Origin: Humibacter sp049446075
Lineage (GTDB): Bacteria > Actinomycetota > Actinomycetes > Actinomycetales > Microbacteriaceae
Assembly: GCF_049446075.1 (NCBI RefSeq)
Contig: NZ_JBMSEB010000002.1
Location: 124,001-188,000, forward strand
DNA length: 64,000 nt
Reading direction: 5' to 3'
The position numbers were made by a program, and so were the translations under genes. Below the pieces are notes generated by a model. The model had not been told where the DNA came from. It made no database searches and saw only the letters and a program-made list of their open reading frames with translations. Shown here piece by piece: positions 1 to 11,218 of this stretch. Position 1 is the first letter of the stretch, and each line of letters begins with the position of its first letter.

Positions 1-1215
1 TCATCGCAGCGCTCCGGCTGCCTCGGCGCCGCTCTCCACAACCCCGGCCAGCTCGCGCACGTTCTCGGCAGTGACGGTTGGCACGTCGACGCGAACTCCG
101 TCGCGCGAGCTCTCCAGGCCCTTCTCCGCGAGCAGCACACCCCGGGCGCCGGAGAGGAAGTCGTACGGGAACGGGGCGTCTTCCGCGACATGGCGGATGA
201 ACTCTTCCCACTGCACCTTGAAGCCGTTCTCGAACGCCTCGGTGTCCGGCAGCTCGTGCCAGTCCGCCGCGTAGTCGTGCGTGTCGGGAATGTCCGGATT
301 CCAGGTGGGTCGAGGCGTGGCGTTGCGCGGCTGGATCTTGCAGCCGAACAGCCCGACGACCGCGCTGCCGAGGGTTCCGTCCACGTGGAACTCGACGAGC
401 TCGTCACGATTGACCCGTGTCGTCCAGCTCGAGTTGAGCTGTGCCGTGATGCCGCCGGCGAGATCGAAGACGGCGTACGCCGCGTCGTCCGCCGTCGCCC
501 GGTACGCGCGTCCCTGCTCGTCGATGCGCTCGGCGATCTCCGTGACGGCCCGCGCATAGACGGACTCGACGCGTCCGAACAGGTACTCCAGCACGTAGTT
601 CCAGTGCGGGAACATGTCGACGATGATGCCGCCGCCGTCTTCGGTGCGGTAGTTCCAGCTCGGGCGCTGCGCGGGCATCCAATCGCCCTCGAACACCCAG
701 TAGCCGAACTCGCCGCGAACCGAGAGGATGCGACCGAAGAACCCGGAGTCGATCAGGCGGCGCAACTTGCGGAGCCCGGGCAGGTAGAGCTTGTCGTGGA
801 CGACGCCGTTCTTGACGCCGGCCTCGTCGGCCAGCCGGGCGAGCTCGAGCGCCTCCTCGAAGGACTCTGCGGTCGGCTTCTCGGTGTAGATGGCCTTGCC
901 TGCGGCGATCGCCTTCTTGATGGCGGATGCCCGCGCCTTCGTCACGAGGAAGTCCGCGTACACCTGCCACCGGTCATCGGCCAGCGCTGCGTCGAGGTCG
1001 GTCGTGTAGTGCTCGAGGCCGTGGCGCTTCGCCAGCTCGGCGAGCTTCGCCTCGTTGCGGCCTACGAGCAGCGGCTCGACCTGTACACGGGTGCCATTGG
1101 AGAGCTCGACGCCCCCCTGCTCCCTGATCGCGAGGATGGAGCGCACGAGGTGCTGCCGGTATCCCATGCGTCCGGAGACGCCGTTCATGATGATTCCGAT
1201 GGTCGACTCTGACAC
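1..1215 (-). CDS. Gfo/Idh/MocA family oxidoreductase
   Basis: Predicted cytoplasmic NAD(P)-dependent oxidoreductase, 404 aa, acting on a sugar or sugar acid that the sequence does not identify. The N-terminal Rossmann strand begins near residue 6, with the atypical loop NGVSGRMG in place of a plain GxGxxG. The family EKP motif is at residues 112-114, and the C-terminal substrate domain covers roughly residues 150-400. The start is a GTG at 1215 with AAAGAGAA upstream; the stop codon occupies bases 1-3, so the gene is complete. A LacI-type operator sits on its predicted promoter (1257-1303), which suggests sugar-dependent induction. It is transcribed alone, separated from the UvrA paralogue by a 612-base repeat-filled gap. 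Confidence 0.85.
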   Translation of the reverse strand: MSESTIGIIMNGVSGRMGYRQHLVRSILAIREQGGVELSNGTRVQVEPLLVGRNEAKLAELAKRHGLEHYTTDLDAALADDRWQVYADFLVTKARASAIKKAIAAGKAIYTEKPTAESFEEALELARLADEAGVKNGVVHDKLYLPGLRKLRRLIDSGFFGRILSVRGEFGYWVFEGDWMPAQRPSWNYRTEDGGGIIVDMFPHWNYVLEYLFGRVESVYARAVTEIAERIDEQGRAYRATADDAAYAVFDLAGGITAQLNSSWTTRVNRDELVEFHVDGTLGSAVVGLFGCKIQPRNATPRPTWNPDIPDTHDYAADWHELPDTEAFENGFKVQWEEFIRHVAEDAPFPYDFLSGARGVLLAEKGLESSRDGVRVDVPTVTAENVRELAGVVESGAEAAGALR

Positions 1216-1256
1216 TGTCGTTCTCTTTCGTGGTCGTCGCGGCTTCCACTCCGATC

Positions 1257-1303
1257 GGGAAAGCGCTTACCACACCATAACAGCAGGCGCCCCACGACGA
1301 CAA
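1257..1303 (-). promoter_or_regulatory. Promoter with LacI-type operator for the oxidoreductase
   Basis: On the minus strand a -35-like TTGTCG (1303-1298) is followed after 18 bases by a -10-like TATGGT (1279-1274). Immediately downstream, 1257-1271 reads GGGAAAGCGCTTACC on the plus strand, with the LacI-family core AAGCGCTT. The predicted transcription start falls inside the operator, so a bound repressor would block initiation. Confidence 0.6.
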
Positions 1304-1404
1304 TCCCGGGGTGCGCGGCGCCACCGTCGTCCGCGCCGCGCCAGCACCGGCCGCGGCGCTTCGCCGCCGGCGGACCGCGTCATCGTCGGCCGCGCGGCGC
1401 CAGC

Positions 1405-1480
1405 ATCGGCCGTTTTCAGGACATACGGCCGGCCGAGCCAATAGTGGGGACGAGCGGGATGACGTCCTGAAATAGCGTTG
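1405..1480. repeat. Hairpin repeat family A, copy 1
   Basis: Arms TTTCAGGAC (1414-1422) and GTCCTGAAA (1464-1472) flank a GC-rich spacer of about 40 bases. The same arms recur at 1614/1665 and 55263/55311. Copies 1 and 2 lie exactly 200 bases apart, and their flanks are similar over roughly 100 bases, which indicates a local duplication. Confidence 0.65.
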
Positions 1481-1604
1481 CCTCCGCCCCGGCTTCGGCG
1501 CCGGCGGCGGCCGCACCACGCCAGCGGCGGCCAGATCAGGCCACCGTCTGCCGGGCCGCGTCGCCGTCGGCCGGGCCGCATCACCCTCGGCGTGCCACAC
1601 CAGC

Positions 1605-1680
1605 AGCGGCCGTTTTCAGGACACAGGGCCGGCCAGGCCGCCAGTCGGGCCGAGCGGGACCATTTCCTGAAATAGTGTTG
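1605..1680. repeat. Hairpin repeat family A, copy 2
   Basis: Second, slightly decayed copy: TTTCAGGA at 1614-1621 pairs with TCCTGAAA at 1665-1672. Surrounding sequence (GGCCGGCC, GAGCGGGA, AATAGYGTTGCC) also matches copy 1. With the 82-base repeat it fills the gap between the oxidoreductase and the UvrA paralogue; no convincing gene is present in 1304-1827. Confidence 0.6.
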
Positions 1681-1827
1681 CCGGCGCCGCGGCTTCGGCA
1701 CTGCTGCGCTCAACCGACATGTCCGGCGCTACACACCCTCAACACTCAATCGCTCGATCCGAGAGCAAGCGAGCTTGCCCTCTTCTCTCGCTCACTCGCG
1801 TACTCGGGCGCTACGCACCCTCAACAC

Positions 1828-4284
<2,457 letters not shown>

Positions 4285-4360
4285 GCGCCCAGGCTATGCG
4301 GGCGGCGGTGGCGGCGCTTCTCCGATCATGCTCGGCCCGGTGACCGGTCGAGTGCCGCCG

Positions 4361-4440
4361 CCGAAAATCGGAGATTCGTCGCGGCCGCCGAGCGCGTCGC
4401 ACCGTTCACCGGCGCGTCGCCGCGAATCTCCGATTTTCCG
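4361..4440. repeat. Hairpin repeat family B, copy 1
   Basis: Left arm CCGAAAATCGGAGATTCG begins at 4361; the right arm ends CGCGAATCTCCGATTTTCCG at 4440. The element is about 80 bases with a GC-rich centre. Near-identical arms occur at 43355-43438 and 56876-56955. It lies between the UvrA paralogue start and the MFS gene end; no gene is seen in 4285-4572. Confidence 0.8.
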
Positions 4441-4535
4441 CAGGTGTTGGAGGCGGGAGCCGGGTGCGGGGTTGGGGGGTGCGGGCCGCGGCTGTTGTGG
4501 GTGCGGGCCGCGGGTGAGGCCCGGCCGTGGCGGCG

Positions 4536-4596
4536 GTCAGGCCTCCGCGGGGCGGGCGCGGTTGGGGCGCAGTCAGGCCTCCGCGGGGCGGGCGCG
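4536..4596. repeat. 25-base direct repeat at the MFS 3' end
   Basis: Identical 25-base copies at 4536-4560 and 4572-4596, period 36. The second copy contains the stop codon and the last codons of the MFS gene (C-terminal residues GRARPAEA), so the first is a duplicated gene tail beyond the stop. Confidence 0.8.
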
Positions 4597-5877
4597 ACCG
4601 ACAGGGTCTGCCGCAGCGACGGCATCCGGCTCCTCCGCGGTGAAGTCGACGCCCTTCGCGTGCGTGCCGAACGCCGTGAGCAGGATGACCGCTGCCGCCG
4701 CTCCCGCGACCGTGATGGCCATCGCCCACGGATATCCGATGTGTGCGGCCAGGGCCTGCTGGATCGGCAGGTTGAACGCGGCGATCACGTTGCCGAGCTG
4801 GTACGTGACGCCCGGGTAGAACCCTCGGATGGCGTTCGGCGACATCTCGTTCAGGTGGGCGGGGATGGCGCCCCATGCGCCCTGCGTCGTGAACTGGATG
4901 AGCGCGGACCCGAGGCAGAGCAGCCCCGCGGTCTGCGAGAACGCGAAGATCGGAATGATCGGCAGCGTGAGCGCTGCGCCGAGGATGATCGTCGCCTTGC
5001 GCCCCCAGCGGTCCGAGAGCGAACCGAGCACGATGCATCCGACGATGGCTCCGATGTTGTAGACGACGGCTATCCAGCCGGCGGTGGCGGCATCGAGGCC
5101 CGCCCCGCCCTGATTCGTGGCCTTCAGGAAGGTGGGGTAGATGTCTTGCGTGCCGTGCGACATCCAGTTGAAGGCCGCCATCAGCAGCACGAGGTAGATG
5201 AAGCGGCGCAGCACTTTGGCGTTGAAGAACACGGCCCTGATCGACGTGTTCTTCTTCTGCATGCGGTCGCGCGTGGTCTCCCACACTTCGGATTCCTTGA
5301 CGCGCGTGCGGATGATCAGGCTGATCAGCGCCGGCAGCAGGCTCAGCACGAACAGCCAGCGCCAGCTCAGGCCGAGCGCCGAGTGCACGAGCAGGAACGC
5401 CAGTGCGGCCAACAGATAACCGGCGGAGTAGCCGGCCTGCAGGATGCCCGAGAAGAATCCCCGACGCTCGCGCGGCACCTTCTCCATGGTGAGCGCGGCG
5501 CCGAGGCCCCATTCGCCGCCCATGCCGATGCCGTAGAGCAGCCGCAGGATGAACAGCACCGTGAAGTTCGGCGCGAAGGCGCAGAGGAATCCGACGAACG
5601 AGTAGAAGCAGACGTCGACGATGAGGGGGATGCGCCGTCCGACCCGGTCCGCCCAGAGGCCGAACAGGTAAGCACCTACAGGTCGCATGATGAGCGTGAT
5701 CGTGGTGAGGAATGCGATCTGCTCGAGCGATACCCGGAACTCCTTCGCGATTTCCGCGTAGACGAGCACCACGATGAAGTAGTCGAAGGCATCCATCATC
5801 CAGCCGAGCAGCGAGGCGGCGAACGCGTTTCGCTGGTCGGAGGTCAGTCGTCTGGTCGGTGCCGACGCCGTTGTCAT
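4573..5877 (-). CDS. MFS transporter, sialate/lactate (SHS)-type
   Basis: Twelve-helix major facilitator permease, 434 aa, resembling the SHS group (NanT/Jen-like proton symporters for lactate, sialate and similar organic acids). Supporting features are the N-terminal LLGWMMDAFDYFIV, the inter-helix motif GLWADRVGRR, and GMGGEWGLG in the helix 4 region. The start at 5877 is chosen because AAGGAA lies just upstream, although the frame stays open to 6162. It is divergent from the ThuA-like gene with a LacI-type operator between them, so the two may form one catabolic unit; the substrate is unknown. The last codons lie in a 25-base direct repeat. Confidence 0.85.
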   Translation of the reverse strand: MTTASAPTRRLTSDQRNAFAASLLGWMMDAFDYFIVVLVYAEIAKEFRVSLEQIAFLTTITLIMRPVGAYLFGLWADRVGRRIPLIVDVCFYSFVGFLCAFAPNFTVLFILRLLYGIGMGGEWGLGAALTMEKVPRERRGFFSGILQAGYSAGYLLAALAFLLVHSALGLSWRWLFVLSLLPALISLIIRTRVKESEVWETTRDRMQKKNTSIRAVFFNAKVLRRFIYLVLLMAAFNWMSHGTQDIYPTFLKATNQGGAGLDAATAGWIAVVYNIGAIVGCIVLGSLSDRWGRKATIILGAALTLPIIPIFAFSQTAGLLCLGSALIQFTTQGAWGAIPAHLNEMSPNAIRGFYPGVTYQLGNVIAAFNLPIQQALAAHIGYPWAMAITVAGAAAAVILLTAFGTHAKGVDFTAEEPDAVAAADPVGRARPAEA

Positions 5878-5940
5878 GGCCAGTTCCTTTCGTGTGACCC
5901 TGCCGCGTCCGGTCCTCTCGTGGCCCCCGTATGAGGTACA

Positions 5941-5987
5941 GGAAAGCGGTTGCCGAACTAGCATAGGCTGACTCCCGAGCCGCGCAA
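5941..5987 (-). promoter_or_regulatory. Promoter with LacI-type operator for the MFS gene
   Basis: On the minus strand, TTGCGC (5987-5982), a 16-base gap and TATGCT (5965-5960) resemble -35 and -10 boxes. The operator GGAAAGCGGTTGCCG (plus strand, 5941-5955) follows directly, the same arrangement as at 1257-1303. Confidence 0.55.
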
Positions 5988-6051
5988 GTCGGTTGACATC
6001 CGGGCCGCACACCGCCGCACAGCCGAACCCGGAACCCGAGGAGGACCAATC

Positions 6052-6768
6052 GTGAGCGCCAACATCGTCGTCGTGTCCGGGAGCGGCCGGTACGCCGATC
6101 CGTGGCATCCGCTTGCGGAGACCTCGGCGCGAGTCGCCGATGTTCTCAGCTCGGCCGGGCACACGGTGACGGTCGACGACGCCGTGGATGCCCGCCTAGC
6201 CTCGCTCGCAAGCGCGGCGCACGACGATGTCGAGCTTCTGGTTCTCAACGTCGGCGCCGGTCGCACTCCAGATGAGCGAGCAGTGCTCGAGAGCTCGGAC
6301 GACAGGGCGGAGACACCCCTCTCGGCCGAGGATGCCGCTACCGCGCACGGCCTGCTCTCGTACCTGGAGCGCGGCGGAGCGCTGCTTGCCCTGCACGTCT
6401 CGGCCACCACGTTCGGGTTCATGCCCGAATGGGAATACGTTCTGGGCGGCATCTGGGTTCGCGGAACCAGCATGCATCCGCCGTACTCGAAGGCTCGTGT
6501 GCACGTGGCGACGGACGCCCACTCCATCGTGGCTGGAATCCCCGACTTCGACGTCGACGACGAGCGCTACTCGAAGCTTCGGGTCTCGCCCCGTTCTCAG
6601 CAGCTCGCGTGGCATGACATCGATGGTGTGCGCCATCCGCTCGTCTGGACGCATGAGTACCGCGGGGCGCGCATCGTGTACGACGCACTCGGGCACGACG
6701 CGGGCTCGTACGACTCGCATGAGCACCGCACTATCCTGTTGAACTCGACGGCGTGGCTGCTGGGATAA
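6052..6768 (+). CDS. ThuA-like domain protein
   Basis: A 238 aa protein of the ThuA group, a glutamine-amidotransferase-like fold found in carbohydrate-utilisation loci whose reaction is mostly unassigned. Recognisable pieces are ANIVVVSG at the N terminus, the segment GLLSYLERGGALLALH near residues 102-117, and the C-terminal VWTHEYRGARIVYDALGHD near 199-217. The GTG start at 6052 follows a GAGGAGGA ribosome-binding site. It has no signal peptide and is divergent from the SHS-type MFS gene, suggesting that it acts on a compound imported by that transporter (inference). Confidence 0.8.
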   Translation: MSANIVVVSGSGRYADPWHPLAETSARVADVLSSAGHTVTVDDAVDARLASLASAAHDDVELLVLNVGAGRTPDERAVLESSDDRAETPLSAEDAATAHGLLSYLERGGALLALHVSATTFGFMPEWEYVLGGIWVRGTSMHPPYSKARVHVATDAHSIVAGIPDFDVDDERYSKLRVSPRSQQLAWHDIDGVRHPLVWTHEYRGARIVYDALGHDAGSYDSHEHRTILLNSTAWLLG

Positions 6769-6778
6769 GCCTGAGAGG

Positions 6779-8434
6779 CTAAGGCGAGCCGTCGCCTCTA
6801 CTGACCGGCCGAAACGGGTACGCTACCGGTTCCACCGGCTCTGGCCGGTGTACTCCACGGGGCCGGTAGCCCAACGCATCCGCCTCACCCAGGAGGTCGG
6901 CGAGAAGCCAGATGATGCTGAGCCACATCTCCGTGCCCTGCAGGCTGGCTTCGCTGTCAGGGCCAGACCCCGCTGCGGCGAATGCCATGCCCTCGCCGTC
7001 GCGCCACCTGCCGAGCGCCGACTCGAGCTGATCCCGCGCCCACGCTTTCGACTCCTCGCCGCGGTACATCGTCTGCCGCCGAAGATGCCACATCGGATGA
7101 GCCACATCGAGCACATTGCACGCGTTCTGCTTGCCTTCGGCGAACCAGCGCTCGTCTGCAGCATGCTCGATCACGGTGTCGATCGTCCGATCGCCCGCGG
7201 GCAGCGGCACGCCGAATTGCGCGAAAGTACCTCGTGTCAGCCGGTAGTAACCATTGACCGCCTGCAGCCATCCCTGTTCATCGGAAGGCGGAGACCACAT
7301 GCCGGTCTCCGGATCCATACGGGTCACCAGCCAGCCGAAGAACGCTTCCGCGGCTCCCGGCCGGCCGAAGTCGCCCTTCGAACCGTTCCAGTGCAGCGCC
7401 GTCCCCCACGCATCCACCCACGCGCCGCACGCCCAGCCAGCGTCACGCCAATCGAGCCGCTCGAGCCGGTCGCACACATCGCCGGAACTGGCCTCGGAAA
7501 CCTCCCGGACCGGATACGGGAACGCGCTGCCGAGAACGCTCAAGGCGTAGCCAACGGAGAGCACGTGGTACGTGGCGGGACCTTCTCCGAAGTGCGGCGC
7601 GTCGCGATCGCCTAGTTCGGGAACGAGGCCGCTCTCCTCGAGCTGGCGTTCGCGCAGGAGTCTTGCATGCTCGGGACGACTGAACTGGGCCGGAACGTCG
7701 CCGAGCAGCAGATCCGCGATCTCGATGGCATCGGCGTGCGCACGCACTGTGGGTGCTGCTCCCGGACGGTCGACGTAGACGCCCTCGGCCGAGTCCCACG
7801 ATCGTGCGATCAGCGATGGCGCGTCGGCACGTGCCCGATCGGCGAACTCCTTGAGGCGACTCGCCGTTGATCGGGCCTTCGCCTCACCGCGCCGATCCTT
7901 CACGACGCGAGCGGGGTTGCCGGCCACAACCGACCAGCTGTCCACGTTCTTCGTGACTACGGCCCCGGCGCCGACAATGGCGTGATCTCCTATGCACACG
8001 CCATCGAGGACGATGGCCGAGGAACCGATCCAGACGTCGTCCCCGATCTCGATGCCTTTCGAGGTGGTCGGCTGCCGGAACACGGGCAGGTCGATGCCGG
8101 TCGAGTGATTGAACCCGAGAATCGACGCGTGTGCGCCCACACGCACTCCGTCGCCCATCCTCACCGTGCCGCGCACGACGGCGAACGGGTTGATCGTGCA
8201 GTCGTCGCCTGTCGTCAGGTTGTGCGTGACGTAGGAGTTGACAGCCAGATAGCAGCGGTCACCGAGGCGCAACTCGTCGGCCGCGAGAATCGCCCTGGGG
8301 GAGATGTAGACGTCGGAGCCGAAGGCTGACCCTTCTCGCGCGAGCTGCTCCTGCAGGAGGCGCTGCTCGGCTCGTTCTTCTTCTCTGGGATCCATCGCGT
8401 AGAGCCAGGGAGCGGCATCCAGACGGTCTCGCAT
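6779..8434 (-). CDS. Hexapeptide-repeat acetyltransferase fused to a helical carbohydrate-enzyme-like domain
   Basis: A 551 aa two-part protein. Residues about 40-185 form a left-handed beta-helix acyltransferase of the maltose/galactoside acetyltransferase type (SSAIVLDGVCIGDHAIVGAG, GNPARVVKD). Residues about 200-540 form a Trp-rich helical region (MDPETGMWSPPSDEQGWLQ) that resembles an alpha/alpha toroid but that I cannot assign to a named family. The start at 8434 has AAGGAAGAG upstream; the frame is open further but overlaps the DUF624 gene. It is last in the binding protein-permease-permease-DUF624 operon, so acyl transfer to, or processing of, an imported oligosaccharide is plausible. 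No signal peptide. Confidence 0.75.
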   Translation of the reverse strand: MRDRLDAAPWLYAMDPREEERAEQRLLQEQLAREGSAFGSDVYISPRAILAADELRLGDRCYLAVNSYVTHNLTTGDDCTINPFAVVRGTVRMGDGVRVGAHASILGFNHSTGIDLPVFRQPTTSKGIEIGDDVWIGSSAIVLDGVCIGDHAIVGAGAVVTKNVDSWSVVAGNPARVVKDRRGEAKARSTASRLKEFADRARADAPSLIARSWDSAEGVYVDRPGAAPTVRAHADAIEIADLLLGDVPAQFSRPEHARLLRERQLEESGLVPELGDRDAPHFGEGPATYHVLSVGYALSVLGSAFPYPVREVSEASSGDVCDRLERLDWRDAGWACGAWVDAWGTALHWNGSKGDFGRPGAAEAFFGWLVTRMDPETGMWSPPSDEQGWLQAVNGYYRLTRGTFAQFGVPLPAGDRTIDTVIEHAADERWFAEGKQNACNVLDVAHPMWHLRRQTMYRGEESKAWARDQLESALGRWRDGEGMAFAAAGSGPDSEASLQGTEMWLSIIWLLADLLGEADALGYRPRGVHRPEPVEPVAYPFRPVSRGDGSP

Positions 8435-8480
8435 TTGTTGTGAACTCTTCCTTCTGGTCTGGCTGAAACTCTCCCGAAGC

Positions 8481-9251
8481 TCAGGCTTTGGCGCAGGTCT
8501 CGGTCTGCTTCGGGCGACCCATCGAGTGTTCCACCGTGCGCCCTTCCTGCGCACGGGTTTCGGCCTCGACGGCCCGGTGGAACGAGTACTGCGCGTTCGC
8601 GAACACCGCGTACAACAGGATGCCAGGCACGAGCGCCGCGCCCAGTACCGGCTGCAGCAGAACCGCCGCCCCAATGAGTCCCACCATGGCGAGCCCCACG
8701 AGGCTGAAGTACCACCGGCGCACGGCGAGGTAGAGGGCTGCCTTCGCGATCGCACGCAGCGAAGCCGAAGGGAACACCGCGAGCCCGCCCAGTGCGAAGA
8801 GAGCGACCGCTACCGAGCCGATGCCGAGCACGGCCAGGAGCGGTCCGAGCAGCGGTGCCCAGACGGTTCCGGCGAGCGCCGTGCCGTCGAACAGCGCGAG
8901 CGCCACCATGACGGCGGTCCCGAGACCCACGACGAATCCCGCACCGCCTCGTCGCCGATAGCCCTGCATGAAGGCCGCGAACGGGCGCGGCCTTCCGTCT
9001 TCCCGCATCGCTCGGAACACCTCGAACGCGCCGACCAGCGAGGGTGCGAGTGTGAGCGAGAGCAGCAGGAAGAACAGCCACGACTGCAGCGAATCCACGG
9101 TGACGAACAGCATGACGGCAAGGGGCAGGTTGAACAGCACGAGCAGCACGTCGACCATCAGCAGGGCGTAGGCGTATCCGAAGATCGTCTCCGTCGTCTC
9201 GTGGCCGAGACGGAAGAGACGGCGACGGGGGCGGGGAGCCGTGGCGGTCAT
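8481..9251 (-). CDS. DUF624 (YesL-type) membrane protein
   Basis: Integral membrane protein, 256 aa, with several hydrophobic helices and the DUF624 pattern (LLMVDVLLVLFNLPLA, GAFEVFRAMREDGRP). YesL-type proteins accompany ABC importers for plant cell-wall oligosaccharides, for example in the Bacillus subtilis yes cluster, and are thought to support transport; the mechanism is unknown. The start ATG at 9251 overlaps the stop of the upstream permease by four bases, so the two are translationally coupled. Confidence 0.85.
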   Translation of the reverse strand: MTATAPRPRRRLFRLGHETTETIFGYAYALLMVDVLLVLFNLPLAVMLFVTVDSLQSWLFFLLLSLTLAPSLVGAFEVFRAMREDGRPRPFAAFMQGYRRRGGAGFVVGLGTAVMVALALFDGTALAGTVWAPLLGPLLAVLGIGSVAVALFALGGLAVFPSASLRAIAKAALYLAVRRWYFSLVGLAMVGLIGAAVLLQPVLGAALVPGILLYAVFANAQYSFHRAVEAETRAQEGRTVEHSMGRPKQTETCAKA

Positions 9252-10159
9252 CCCTTCATTCCGCTCGTCGCGATGCCGCTGATGAAGTAGCGCTGACCGG
9301 CGAGGAAGATCGCCAGGATGGGGATGATCGAGATGACCGATCCGGTCATGATCATGGCGTACTGCGCCGAGTACTGGCCGATGAACGATCTGAGCCCGAT
9401 CTGCACCGTCCACAGCTCGTTGCTCGACAGGTAGATGAACGGGCCCATGTAGTCGTTCCAGGTGTTCACGAAGGTGAGCAGCGCGAGGGATGCCAGCGCG
9501 GGCTTGGACAGCGGCAGGATGATGCGCGCCCAGATGCCGTAGTCGTTGAGACCGTCGATGCGGGCCGCCTCGTTGAGCTCGTCCGGAATGGTCACGTAGT
9601 ACTGCCGCATCAGGAACACCCCGAACGCACCGAACGCCTGCAGCAGGATGAGCGCGGTGAAGGTGTTCGTGAGCCCGACCTTCTGCATCATCACGTACTG
9701 CGGGATCATGTACGCCTGCCACGGCACGGCGATCGTGGCGATGTATGCGAGGAACAGGGCATCCCGTCCGGGGAAGCGCACCTTCGAGAACCCGTACGCC
9801 GCGAAGCTTCCCGTGAGCACCTGCAGGAACGTGATCACGACGGCGAGCAGGGCCGAGTTCGCCAGGTATCCGGCCATCGGGATCTGCGTCCAGATGTGCG
9901 AGTAGTTGCTCCACACGAACGTGCTCGGGATCCACTTGATCGGAACGCTGAGCACCTCGTTGTCGTGCTTGAAAGAGGACGACAGCATCCAGAGGAACGG
10001 CAGCAGCACGAGGACGAGCAGCACGACCAGCAGTGCGTACATCGCGGCCTTGCCGAAGCGGGAACGGATGCGCCGCCCCCCGCGCCGCTGAGGAGATGAC
10101 GAAGGATGCGTTCGCCCGGTTTCGAGCTCTTGGGCGAGGTCCGAGGTGAGGGTGGACAT
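9248..10159 (-). CDS. Carbohydrate ABC transporter permease (MalG-type)
   Basis: Inner-membrane permease of a CUT1-type sugar importer, 303 aa, with an N-terminal helix near residues 38-58 and the EAA loop EAARIDGLNDYGIWARIILP that contacts the ATPase. It pairs with the permease immediately upstream; the stop of that gene and this start share one base. The start at 10159 is set by this coupling. No ATPase gene lies in the operon, so a shared MsiK-like ATPase is expected elsewhere. Confidence 0.93.
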   Translation of the reverse strand: MSTLTSDLAQELETGRTHPSSSPQRRGGRRIRSRFGKAAMYALLVVLLVLVLLPFLWMLSSSFKHDNEVLSVPIKWIPSTFVWSNYSHIWTQIPMAGYLANSALLAVVITFLQVLTGSFAAYGFSKVRFPGRDALFLAYIATIAVPWQAYMIPQYVMMQKVGLTNTFTALILLQAFGAFGVFLMRQYYVTIPDELNEAARIDGLNDYGIWARIILPLSKPALASLALLTFVNTWNDYMGPFIYLSSNELWTVQIGLRSFIGQYSAQYAMIMTGSVISIIPILAIFLAGQRYFISGIATSGMKG

Positions 10160-11112
10160 CAGCGCTCCCGTCTCTGCTGCAGCTTGAACTGGAAAACGGT
10201 CACGACCAGCACGATGAGGAACAGCACGAGCGAGATGGCCGAGGAGTAGCCGAACTGGCCGTTGATGATGCCGTCCTGGTAGATGAGCTGGGACAGCACG
10301 AGCGTGGCCCTGCCTGGACCGCCCTGGGTCATGACGAAGATCAGGTCGAACACTTTGAAGCTCGACACGCTGAGCAGCACGAGCACCAGGAACGTCGTGG
10401 GACGCAGCGACGGAAGCGTGATGCTCCAGAACTTGCGCCACCGCCCTGCGCCGTCCACCTCCGCCGCCTCGTAGTACTCGTTGGGAATGGCCTGCAGCCC
10501 GGCGAGGAAGAGCACCATGTAGTAGCCCATGTCGCGCCAGACGCTCGTGATGATGACGGCCGGGAGCGCCCAGGCGGTGCTCGAGGTCCAGCCGGGCGCG
10601 TTGGCGATGCCGATCGAGTGCAGGAACTGATTGATGGGGCCGTTCGTCGGATCGAACAGCATGTTCCAGACGATCGCTATGGCGACCAGCGAGGTGATGT
10701 ACGGGAAGAAGATCGCTACCCGGAAGAACGCGATGCCTCGCAGCTTCTGATTGAGCAGGATGGCCAGCCCGAGCGAGAAGGCGAGCGTCAGGGGCACGTG
10801 CCCGACCGCGTACAGCAGCGTGTTGCCGAGAGCGACGTGGAAACTGTCGTCGCGGAACAGGCGCACGAAGTTGTTGACGCCGGCCCACGTCGGCGGGTTG
10901 TAGGCATCCCAGTTCATGAACGCCAGCACGAACGCTGCGATCACCGGCACGAGCGTGAACAGGGCGAAGCCGACGAAGTTCGGCAGGATGAAGCTCCAGC
11001 CGATGAGGATGCTGCGGCGACGCATCCTGCGGCTCACGGTCGCGCGCGCGGGCGCGGGTCTGGGCCGAGAGGGAGGCGTCGTTGTCTCCGGTGGTTGCGT
11101 GATGGTCGTCAT
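10159..11112 (-). CDS. Carbohydrate ABC transporter permease (MalF-type)
   Basis: First permease of the importer, 317 aa, with a cytoplasmic Pro/Arg-rich N-terminal tail, a first helix near residues 35-57 and the EAA loop EAAEVDGAGRWRKFWSITLP. It lies between the binding protein and the MalG-type permease and forms a heterodimer with the latter by family precedent. About 106 bases separate it from the binding-protein gene. Confidence 0.93.
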   Translation of the reverse strand: MTTITQPPETTTPPSRPRPAPARATVSRRMRRRSILIGWSFILPNFVGFALFTLVPVIAAFVLAFMNWDAYNPPTWAGVNNFVRLFRDDSFHVALGNTLLYAVGHVPLTLAFSLGLAILLNQKLRGIAFFRVAIFFPYITSLVAIAIVWNMLFDPTNGPINQFLHSIGIANAPGWTSSTAWALPAVIITSVWRDMGYYMVLFLAGLQAIPNEYYEAAEVDGAGRWRKFWSITLPSLRPTTFLVLVLLSVSSFKVFDLIFVMTQGGPGRATLVLSQLIYQDGIINGQFGYSSAISLVLFLIVLVVTVFQFKLQQRRER

Positions 11113-11218
11113 GATCTGTTTCGGCTCAGCGGAACCGCTCCGTTCTGTTGCGTGAAACCGGTGCGCGGCCGGCGCCGGTGGTGTGCACTCGGCGCCGGCC
11201 GCATCACGGCTCGGGATG

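Noticed and set aside
4401..6049. Long alternative minus-strand frame across the MFS gene
   Set aside because: Shadow frame with no membrane segments, while the other frame encodes an intact 12-helix MFS protein.
6767..6781. AGCCT-GAG-AGGCT as a terminator between ThuA and the acetyltransferase gene
   Set aside because: A five-base stem with no T-run is too weak to call.
8435..8755. N-terminal extension of the acetyltransferase fusion
   Set aside because: The extension covers the end of the DUF624 gene and is Arg/Ser-rich; the ATG at 8434 has a good ribosome-binding site.
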